Below, piece after piece: positions 1 through 5,376 of a stretch of 13,106 nucleotides of DNA. Every line of letters starts with the position of its first letter. The stretch's first letter is position 1. The translations under genes and the position numbers were made by a program. The stretch is from Prevotella sp. (GTDB lineage Bacteria > Bacteroidota > Bacteroidia > Bacteroidales > Bacteroidaceae): NCBI GenBank assembly GCA_022511055.1, contig JAFLSH010000050.1, forward strand, positions 1-13,106, read 5' to 3'. Under the pieces are notes generated by a model, which saw only the letters and a program-made list of their open reading frames with translations, was not told where the DNA came from and searched no databases.

Positions 1-23
1 TCAATGGGCATTTGTGGCGGTTT

Positions 24-106
24 TGGGTGTTGGGTATCAATTTGCCCTACACCCTACCCCAACACCCAGGGTGCAGATTGGGGTGTAAGGGGTGTTGAGG
101 GTGCAG
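24..106. repeat. G/C-skewed short direct and inverted repeats
   Basis: This noncoding stretch downstream of cdaA is built from a few short words. TGGGTGTTGGG at 24-34 is the exact reverse complement of 58-68, giving an 11-bp inverted repeat around a 23-nt spacer. GGGTGTTG recurs at 25-32 and 90-97, and its complement lies at 60-67. AGGGTGCAG occurs twice, at 68-76 and 98-106, exactly 30 bases apart. TACACCC at 48-54 can pair with 81-87. Several mutually exclusive hairpins are therefore possible. I do not recognise a named family. It may be an intergenic repeat unit of the genome or a 3' structure of the folP-cdaA transcript. Confidence 0.55.
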
Positions 107-145
107 CCGAAAAAATTTTTGGGCTACTATATACGCGCGCGCGTA
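105..145. repeat. A/T palindrome plus alternating (CG)n palindrome
   Basis: Positions 105-125 form an imperfect palindrome: AGCC and GGCT arms flank an A6T5 core, with one G/G mismatch. Immediately after it, 132-145 is a perfect 14-bp palindrome, TA(CG)5TA, and 128-145 is strictly alternating pyrimidine-purine, the kind of sequence that can adopt Z-DNA. Read leftward, that is in the direction of cdaA transcription, 143-122 gives (CG)5-TATATA-GTAGCC. A near-identical motif occurs at 13073-13092 downstream of the last gene. This suggests a dispersed element lying 3' of genes. Its function is unknown. Confidence 0.5.
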
Positions 146-178
146 ACAATGTCATACACAAAAAACCACCGCCCGGCC

Positions 179-967
179 TTATGACAATTCGTTGGTCAGC
201 ACACTCTCCAGTTCCTCGGCCGACAGCCGCAGGCGGAACACGCCGTGATGGGCAATGGAGATGGCGCCCGTCTCCTCGCTGACCACCACTATCAGGGCAT
301 CGGTCTCCTGCGAAGCGCCCATGGCCGCCCGGTGGCGCAGCCCCAGCTCCTTGGGTATGTCGAGGTCGTGGCTGACGGGCAGAATGCAGCCGGCCGCCTT
401 GATGCGCATCTTCGAGATAATCATCGCCCCGTCGTGCAGCGGCGAGTTCTTGAAGAAAATGTTCTCTATGAGCCGCTGGTTGATGCTGGCATCAATCAGG
501 TCGCCCGTGGTCACTATGTCGTCGAGCGGCGAAGAGCGCTCGAAGACTATCAGCGCCCCCACCTTGTTGCGGCTCATGTTCATGCAGGCCATGACTACGG
601 GCATGATAATCTGCTTCACCTGCCGCCGCTGCCCCTCGACATCAGTATGCCGGCTGAACACGCTGAACAGGCTGACCAGCCGCCTGACCTGCTGGTGCGC
701 GCCCAGGTTGTAGAGGAAGCGGCGTATGTCTTCCTGGAAAATCACAATCAGCGCAATGACACCCACGGAGACCAGCTTGTCGAGAATGGAGCCCAGGAGG
801 CGCATCTCAAGAATCTGCGACACGAACAGCCACACAATGATGAACACCATGATGCCTATGAACACGTTGAGCGAGCGCGAGTCGCGCATCAGCCGGTAGA
901 TGTAGTAGAGCATCAGTGCTACCAGGAATATGTCGATGATGTCTTTCAGCCCAAACTCGAAGAACAC
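179..967 (-). CDS. cdaA: Diadenylate cyclase CdaA (c-di-AMP synthase)
   Basis: Membrane-bound enzyme that condenses two ATP into cyclic di-AMP, a second messenger tied in other bacteria to potassium/osmotic balance and cell-wall homeostasis. The 262-residue protein has the CdaA layout: three hydrophobic helices near residues 9-27, 34-52 and 64-77, then a cytoplasmic DisA_N domain. The catalytic signatures are intact, with DGA at 179-181 (context NSPLHDGAMI) and RHR at 211-213 (context LGLRHRAAMG). The chosen start is GTG at 967, which gives MFFEFGLKDIIDI; no in-frame ATG lies nearer. It sits 27 bases after folP on the same strand, so the two are probably co-transcribed. The CdaR (YbbR) regulator found next to cdaA in Firmicutes is not seen here; only 178 noncoding bases remain downstream in the window. 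Family assignment is firm; the exact start codon is less so. Confidence 0.95.
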   Translation of the reverse strand: MFFEFGLKDIIDIFLVALMLYYIYRLMRDSRSLNVFIGIMVFIIVWLFVSQILEMRLLGSILDKLVSVGVIALIVIFQEDIRRFLYNLGAHQQVRRLVSLFSVFSRHTDVEGQRRQVKQIIMPVVMACMNMSRNKVGALIVFERSSPLDDIVTTGDLIDASINQRLIENIFFKNSPLHDGAMIISKMRIKAAGCILPVSHDLDIPKELGLRHRAAMGASQETDALIVVVSEETGAISIAHHGVFRLRLSAEELESVLTNELS

Positions 968-994
968 GGTGGTAATAGCTATTTTTTTAGTTGG

Positions 995-1837
995 TTATGA
1001 AGGGTTAGCGGTTTGCTGCCAGAGCCTGATGCACTCCACCGCCTCCTTCACGTCGTGTACGCGAAGCAGTGAAGCGCCCTTCGTCAGTGACAGGGTGTGA
1101 AGCACGGTAGTGCCATTGAGAGAGTCGTCGGCCGTGCAGCCCAGCAGCCGCGAGACCATGGACTTGCGCGAGAGCCCGACCAGCAGGGGCAGCCCCATGA
1201 CCTGCAGCTGGTCCAGACTGCCCAGCAGCGCGTAGTTCTCGGCAAGGGTCTTGCCGAAGCCGAAGCCGGGGTCGAGGATAATGTCCTTCACGCCGAGGTC
1301 GCGCAGCAGCTGCACCTCGCGCGAGAAGCCGAGCAGCATCCGGCGCACGGTGGGCTGCACGGACATCAGGATATAGGGCACGCCCAGCTGGGCCGCCATG
1401 CGGAACATGGGCGGGTAGGCATCGGCAGCCTGCGCCGCAGCCGTGCCGGCAATGCCCGCCATGCCGCCCTCGCTGACATCGTTGATGATGTCGGCACCGA
1501 ACTCCTCAACCGCCATGCGGGCTACGTTGGGGCGGAAGGTGTCTACCGACAGGGGAACGGCGGGCTGCTCGCGGCGGACAATGGCCAGCCCGAAGCGCAG
1601 GCGCTCCATCTCCTCCGCCTCCGTCACCGCGGTGGCGCCGGGGCGCGTGGAACAGGCACCCACGTCGATAATGGCACCGCCCTCGGCGACAATCTGGTTG
1701 GCGCGCCCGGCTATCTCCTGCTCGGTCTGCTTGCGGCTGCCAGCAAAGAACGAGTCGGGTGTCACGTTCAGAATACCCATCGCCAAAGGCGCTGAAAGGT
1801 CCATCAGCCGCCCGTGCAAATTGAGTGTGTAGTCCAT
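995..1837 (-). CDS. folP: Dihydropteroate synthase
   Basis: Cytosolic folate-pathway enzyme that joins p-aminobenzoate to 6-hydroxymethyl-7,8-dihydropterin diphosphate; it is the classical sulfonamide target. The 280-residue protein shows the TIM-barrel signatures in order: GILNVTPDSFFAGSR (21-35), IDVGACSTRPGA (57-68), the SVDT strand (97-100), INDVSEGG (118-125), LDPGFGFGKT (188-197) and GLSRKS (221-226), with a late R-H pair (259-261). Where many homologues have LMHM plus a short loop, this one reads LMSVQPTV (157-164). The ATG at 1837 is preferred because MDYTLNLHGRLMDL matches my recollection of the usual Bacteroidetes N-terminus. A TATCTTTG box ends only 9 bases upstream of it, so the mRNA leader would be very short. 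First gene of an operon with cdaA and divergent from murF. Confidence 0.96.
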   Translation of the reverse strand: MDYTLNLHGRLMDLSAPLAMGILNVTPDSFFAGSRKQTEQEIAGRANQIVAEGGAIIDVGACSTRPGATAVTEAEEMERLRFGLAIVRREQPAVPLSVDTFRPNVARMAVEEFGADIINDVSEGGMAGIAGTAAAQAADAYPPMFRMAAQLGVPYILMSVQPTVRRMLLGFSREVQLLRDLGVKDIILDPGFGFGKTLAENYALLGSLDQLQVMGLPLLVGLSRKSMVSRLLGCTADDSLNGTTVLHTLSLTKGASLLRVHDVKEAVECIRLWQQTANPS

Positions 1838-1846
1838 ATTCGCCTA

Positions 1847-1880
1847 CAAAGATACAAAATTAAATGAGAATTAAGGACAA
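1847..1880 (-). promoter_or_regulatory. folP-cdaA promoter (Bacteroidetes type)
   Basis: On the minus strand TATCTTTG (1854 down to 1847) matches the -7 consensus TAnnTTTG. A TTG at 1880-1878 could serve as the -33 element, but the 23-base spacing is longer than the usual 19-20. The box ends 9 bases before the folP ATG. The placement within a short AT-rich divergent region supports it. Not experimentally tested. Confidence 0.65.
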
Positions 1881-1897
1881 GAATTAAGAATTTTCAC

Positions 1898-1905
1898 TAA
1901 CTTTG
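1898..1905 (+). promoter_or_regulatory. murF promoter -7 box
   Basis: TAACTTTG fits TAnnTTTG and ends 21 bases upstream of the murF ATG. No TTG lies at the expected -33 distance, so the upstream element is poor. The direct repeat GAATTAAG at 1868-1875 and 1881-1888 lies where an activator or the -33 contact would be. It shares the intergenic region with the oppositely directed folP promoter. Confidence 0.6.
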
Positions 1906-1926
1906 CAGCAAAATTAGCAAAAGCTC

Positions 1927-3300
1927 ATGGACATAAAGAAACTATACCAGCTCTACACCGAGCATCCCTGCATCACCACCGACAGCCGAGACTGCCCGGA
2001 GGGAAGCATATTCATAGCCCTGAAGGGCGAGTCATTCGATGGAAACCAGTTTGCCGCCGCCGCCCTCGAGAAAGGGTGCGCCTATGCCGTCGTCGACAGC
2101 GAACAAGCGGCGGCAGACAAGGCGAAATACGGCGAGCGCCTCATCCGGGTCGATGACTGCCTGGCAACATTCAAGGCACTGGCGCGCGAACACCGCCGCC
2201 AGTTCGACATCCCCGTCATCGGCATCACCGGCACCAACGGCAAGACAACCACCAAGGAACTCGTGGCCGCCGTGCTGGGCAGGAAATACAACGTACTCTA
2301 CACGCAGGGCAACTACAACAATGACATCGGCGTGCCCAAAACGCTGTTCCGCCTGACCAGCGAGCATGAGATAGCCGTCATCGAGATGGGGGCCAGCCAC
2401 CCGGGCGACATCAAGACACTGGCCGAAACGGCAGAGCCCACCTGCGGGCTGATTACCAACGTGGGGCGCGCACACCTGCAAGGATTCGGCTCGTTTGAGG
2501 GGGTCGTCAAGACGAAGTGCGAGCTGTACGACTTTCTGCGCACGCGGCAAGACGGGCTTATCTTCCTGAACGCCGACAACGAGCATCTGGTCGACCAGAT
2601 TGGCGATGAAGAAGAGACACTGTGGGTGGCACCCTACTCCACCGACCCAGACAAGCAGTACAGCTGCATCAGCGGCGAAGTCATGCTGCCCGAAGAAGGC
2701 ACGGCCGGCGAGACACCCTGCCTGAAGCTGCGCTGGCGCGAGCCGCTGATGACACTTGAGGAAGAAGGGCGCTCAACGAAATGGCACAAGGTGCAGACAC
2801 AGCTCATCGGCGACTACAACATAGACAACGTGCTGGCGGCCATAGCCGTGGGCATCAACTTCGGCGTGGGGCGCAAGGACATCTGCGCAGCCCTGGAAAA
2901 CTACGTGCCGACCAACAACCGCTCGCAGCTGACCGTCACCGGCAAAAACCGACTGATTGTCGATGCCTACAACGCCAATCCCTCCAGCATGCTGGCGGCG
3001 CTGGAGAACTTCCACACCATGCGCGTCGGGCGGAAAATGGCGATTCTGGGCGATATGCGCGAGCTGGGCGAGGCATCGGCCGAGGAACACCAGCGCATCG
3101 TCGACTACCTGCAGACCAGCAGCATCGAAGAGGTGTGGCTCGTGGGCGAGGAGTTTGCCAAAACGCACACCGGCTTCCGCAAATTCCACGACATAGAGGC
3201 GGTTAAAGCCGAGATAGCCACCAACTGCCCCACAGACCGCTTCATACTCATCAAGGGCAGCAACGGCATAAGGCTCTATCAGCTGCCCGAATGGCTGTAG
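1927..3300 (+). CDS. murF: UDP-MurNAc-tripeptide:D-Ala-D-Ala ligase MurF
   Basis: Cytosolic ATP-dependent ligase that adds D-Ala-D-Ala to the UDP-MurNAc-tripeptide, completing the pentapeptide precursor of peptidoglycan. The 457 residues are a normal MurF length and show the three Mur-ligase domains. The N-terminal UDP-binding part contains TTDSRDCPEGSIFIALKGE. The ATP-binding core carries the P-loop GTNGKTTTK (102-110), NYNNDIGVPKT (129-139), EMGASHPGDI (153-162) and TNVGRAHLQGFGS (177-189). K197 in VKTKCELYD is the candidate carbamylated lysine. GDYNIDNVLAAIA (295-307) leads into the C-terminal domain with DAYNANPSSM (346-355) and LGDMRELGE (374-382). No frameshift or missing motif is seen. 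It is not in a visible dcw cluster; it stands alone, divergent from folP-cdaA and followed by a tRNA gene. Confidence 0.97.
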   Translation: MDIKKLYQLYTEHPCITTDSRDCPEGSIFIALKGESFDGNQFAAAALEKGCAYAVVDSEQAAADKAKYGERLIRVDDCLATFKALAREHRRQFDIPVIGITGTNGKTTTKELVAAVLGRKYNVLYTQGNYNNDIGVPKTLFRLTSEHEIAVIEMGASHPGDIKTLAETAEPTCGLITNVGRAHLQGFGSFEGVVKTKCELYDFLRTRQDGLIFLNADNEHLVDQIGDEEETLWVAPYSTDPDKQYSCISGEVMLPEEGTAGETPCLKLRWREPLMTLEEEGRSTKWHKVQTQLIGDYNIDNVLAAIAVGINFGVGRKDICAALENYVPTNNRSQLTVTGKNRLIVDAYNANPSSMLAALENFHTMRVGRKMAILGDMRELGEASAEEHQRIVDYLQTSSIEEVWLVGEEFAKTHTGFRKFHDIEAVKAEIATNCPTDRFILIKGSNGIRLYQLPEWL

Positions 3301-3421
3301 CAGCGCGGCAGCCAGATTCGGTCGCAAGAAACACGGCAGCCTCTCAACTGCCAGGTGGGGTCTATTGGCTTTATTTTGAATTAAAATTGCTTAAATCCTT
3401 TTTTATTTGCAGAAAAAGTAG

Positions 3422-3429
3422 TAACTTTG
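3422..3429 (+). promoter_or_regulatory. tRNA-Pro promoter -7 box
   Basis: TAACTTTG matches TAnnTTTG and ends 18 bases before the first base of the mature tRNA. The upstream region is AT-rich, but at the normal spacing (3400-3402) there is TTT rather than TTG. It lies in the 147-base gap between murF and the tRNA, in which I see no gene. Confidence 0.6.
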
Positions 3430-3447
3430 CACCCGCTTACGAGCAAT

Positions 3448-3523
3448 CGGGATGTAGCGCAGTTGGTAGCGCACTACGTTCGGGACGTAGGGGTCGGGCG
3501 TTCGAGTCGCCTCATCCCGACCA
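3448..3523 (+). tRNA. tRNA-Pro (anticodon CGG)
   Basis: A complete 76-base cloverleaf can be folded. The acceptor stem CGGGATG/CATCCCG is perfect over seven pairs. The D arm is GCGC-AGTTGGTA-GCGC. The anticodon arm CTACG-TTCGGGA-CGTAG places anticodon CGG at 3481-3483, which reads the proline codon CCG. The variable loop has five bases. The T arm is GGGCG-TTCGAGT-CGCCT with one G-T pair, followed by discriminator A and an encoded CCA at 3521-3523. It has its own -7 box upstream and a terminator directly downstream, so it is probably a single-gene unit. Confidence 0.97.
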
Positions 3524-3563
3524 AAGGCGGCAAACGAAGAGAATTTCGTTTGCCGCCTTTTTT
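3523..3563 (+). terminator. Rho-independent terminator of tRNA-Pro
   Basis: A perfect 16-bp stem pairs 3523-3538 with 3545-3560 around a six-base loop (GAGAAT), followed by a T run through 3563. The last A of the tRNA CCA is the first base of the stem, so the terminator abuts the mature 3' end. The A-rich left foot and T-rich right foot could also let it work from the opposite strand for the 3616-4275 gene, whose stop lies 53 bases away. Confidence 0.93.
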
Positions 3564-3615
3564 CTTGGGAAACTTACTTTTACTTTCACCATTATCACTG
3601 ACCCGTGGAGTCTGG

Positions 3616-4275
3616 TTAGTGCGTAATTGTTTTGTTGATTTCTATATTAATTTCTGTTTTGAACTCCCGCACATAGATAAAATCGGTAATGGCGAAACCC
3701 ATGTGTTCGAATATATTGTGGAATGCGCTGGTGAGATGCAAGTCCTTGGTCAGTTCGCGGTCAAGCCCTTCGTTCCAGTTTGGCGGCGGGCAGTCCATGC
3801 CAATAAGCGAATCAAAAGAGTCGTACCTTTCATCAAAATTCGGCAATCTAAGTGTAGGTAATGTTATTCCCTCTTCATATAGGGGATTCCAACCGCTATC
3901 GCATATGGCATGCCAAAGTTCTTCCTGTTCTTCGCCTTGAATGGGGTGAAGTTTGGGGTAGCTACCTAAATAGCATTTGGCGGTCAATGCCATTTTATCA
4001 CCATAGGAATCCTTGTCTTCCATGGCATCCCAGATACGGTACGCCCTGTCGTACATTTCCCGCAAAGCTGCCGTAAGGGCATCATTGAAGGCTATAATGT
4101 CCGGGAGTATGTCCTCTTGATGCGCCAATACTTTTCTATTAATCATTTCCTTACGAAGTGACAACAGAACTCCAAAGTCCGTATAGTCATGTCGTTTATA
4201 TTTGCCATCGCCATTGTACGTCATCAGAATCTCATCTTCAATGAGCTGAATTTCATAGTCTCTGTAATCTATCAT
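3616..4275 (-). CDS. Hypothetical protein, 219 residues, unknown function
   Basis: I do not recognise this protein. It is soluble-looking and acidic, without signal peptide or membrane segment. The N-terminal part (MIDYRDYEIQLIEDEILMTY) looks like short beta strands. A helical stretch follows around 55-100 (FNDALTAALREMYDRAYRIWDAM). The centre is rich in Trp, Tyr and Pro, with PNFDERYDSFDSL (145-157) and CPPPNWNEGLD (162-172). The end (190-214) looks like alternating strands. The base composition is visibly more AT-rich than the flanking genes, which may indicate later acquisition. The ATG at 4275 sits 32 bases after a consensus promoter, so it is very likely expressed. It has no operon partner: the tRNA terminator lies on one side and the end of the HhH gene unit on the other. 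Coding status is well supported by length, promoter and an intact frame; function is open. Confidence 0.85.
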   Translation of the reverse strand: MIDYRDYEIQLIEDEILMTYNGDGKYKRHDYTDFGVLLSLRKEMINRKVLAHQEDILPDIIAFNDALTAALREMYDRAYRIWDAMEDKDSYGDKMALTAKCYLGSYPKLHPIQGEEQEELWHAICDSGWNPLYEEGITLPTLRLPNFDERYDSFDSLIGMDCPPPNWNEGLDRELTKDLHLTSAFHNIFEHMGFAITDFIYVREFKTEINIEINKTITH

Positions 4276-4307
4276 ACTAAAAATGGTTACAAATTCAACA
4301 TCTGCTG

Positions 4308-4337
4308 CAAAGATATAAAAAAAGCCTATAAAAACAA
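4308..4337 (-). promoter_or_regulatory. Consensus promoter of the 219-residue gene
   Basis: On the minus strand TTG (4337-4335), then 19 bases, then TATCTTTG (4315-4308) is an exact match to the Bacteroidetes -33/-7 architecture and the best promoter in the window. A perfect 12-bp palindrome TTATACGTATAA at 4345-4356 lies 7 bases upstream of the -33 element, a plausible site for a dimeric regulator. Confidence 0.8.
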
Positions 4338-4419
4338 CGCAGAATTATACGTATAAAAACATTTTTTGCGCATTTTTTCTCGCATTGTGCCCAACAGAAA
4401 CAAGTTCTTCTGTAAACAC

Positions 4420-5364
4420 TCAATACTCTACATACGGCAGCAGCCGCTCGATGGCTTCCGGCGGGAAATCCTTGGAGAGTTTCAGGTCAGAGAGGTGGCG
4501 GATAGGGCCATGTGTGCGGCGGTAGTCTGCAATAGCCTTGGCCTGATGGTAGTTGATGTAGGGGTGGCGGCGCAGCTCAGTGATTGACAGACGGTTAACG
4601 TTCAGTTTCCTGGGATTGGCGCTTTGTATCACCAAGTAAGCCTTGGCTTTCTGGGGGAAACCCTCAATCTCGTCAAGCTGGTCTACGCTGACATAGCCGC
4701 CCAGCCAGCGGCCGTAGCGGACAATCTCTTTCGCATAGTAGTGGCCTACGCCCGGCACACGGCGCAACGCCGCCGTGTCGGCCGCGTTCAGTTCCAGATG
4801 CTCGCCCGCATGGAGTTTGGCGGGATAGCGCAGCGTATCACGGCGGAGAGAAACGGCGGGCGTGTTGCCAGGCGCAGAGTAGGTACAAGAAAGCGCAGAG
4901 TGAGTGCGGGAAAGCGCTGCCGCCGGCTGATAGTCAGGCGAGATGCGGATGTAAGGCTCCAGCTGCCGATACTGCTGCACGGTCAGGCCGTAGAGGCGGG
5001 CAAAGTCTTGCTTGCGGCGATAGATGCCGCCCGCCGCCCGATACTTGTAGATGTTGCGCACCTGCCACGGCTGCAGCCCAAGGCGCAAAAGCTGAGTGGA
5101 ATCGGCCGTGTTCGGGTCGAAGGGAAAGCGCTCGGCGGGGCGGCGCTCCTGTGCCTGATAGTAGTGGGGCGCATGCGGCGGTGCTGACTGCCGGTGGCGT
5201 GTGGCCACGGCGGTGCTGTCTGCCGCCCCTGCCCCGGCGGCTGCGCCTGTCTCTTCGCTTCCGCCAAGAAGAAAGATGCCGCAAAGCGCCACGGTAATGA
5301 CTACCAGCAGCGCTAAAATGACTTGGCGGTCAGACTTCTGGAGATAGAAGAATTCCCTGAACAC
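4420..5364 (-). CDS. Membrane-anchored helix-hairpin-helix (ComEA-like) protein
   Basis: A 314-residue protein with one N-terminal hydrophobic segment (about 14-33), a low-complexity linker (35-75), and three tandem helix-hairpin-helix modules: FDPNTADSTQLLRLGL (82-97) to 141, LELNAADTAALRRVPGVG (190-207) to 247, and KLNVNRLSITELRRHPYI (253-270) to 314. HhH repeats of this kind bind DNA backbone without sequence preference; in ComEA they act outside the membrane in DNA uptake. ComEA itself is shorter with one such domain, so a role in competence here is inference only. Between modules 1 and 2 is a seven-residue tandem duplication, ALSRTHS-ALSCTYS (150-163). The start is GTG at 5364, 12 bases after the stop of the upstream transporter gene, so it is probably the third gene of that operon. 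The first and third modules look more divergent than the second. Confidence 0.85.
   Translation of the reverse strand: MFREFFYLQKSDRQVILALLVVITVALCGIFLLGGSEETGAAAGAGAADSTAVATRHRQSAPPHAPHYYQAQERRPAERFPFDPNTADSTQLLRLGLQPWQVRNIYKYRAAGGIYRRKQDFARLYGLTVQQYRQLEPYIRISPDYQPAAALSRTHSALSCTYSAPGNTPAVSLRRDTLRYPAKLHAGEHLELNAADTAALRRVPGVGHYYAKEIVRYGRWLGGYVSVDQLDEIEGFPQKAKAYLVIQSANPRKLNVNRLSITELRRHPYINYHQAKAIADYRRTHGPIRHLSDLKLSKDFPPEAIERLLPYVEY
4872..4913. repeat. 21-bp tandem duplication inside the HhH gene
   Basis: Two adjacent 21-base units (4872-4892 and 4893-4913), 16 of 21 bases identical, each beginning GCGCAGAGT. They encode the in-frame repeat ALSCTYS/ALSRTHS in the linker between the first and second HhH modules. 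A third partial GCGC start follows at 4914. It looks like replication slippage tolerated in a flexible linker. Confidence 0.75.
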
Positions 5365-5376
5365 CTTACCTTTGGA

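Noticed and set aside
159..181. Intrinsic terminator directly after cdaA
   Set aside because: A T6 run on the minus strand follows a GC-rich stretch, but no convincing stem can be formed before it.
245..1000. Long plus-strand open frames opposite cdaA (and similar ones opposite folP, the transporters and the receiver/ATP-grasp gene)
   Set aside because: They are mirror frames created by GC-rich third positions of real genes. They are rich in His, Arg, Gln and Ala, have no domain, and overlap well-supported genes fully.
3334..3354. Hairpin after murF as its terminator
   Set aside because: Only a 5-bp stem (GGCAG/CTGCC) with an eight-base loop and no T run directly after it.
3448..3615. Integration site (attachment duplication) at the tRNA-Pro 3' end
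   Set aside because: I found no second copy of the tRNA 3' end downstream and no integrase; only composition of the next gene hints at transfer.
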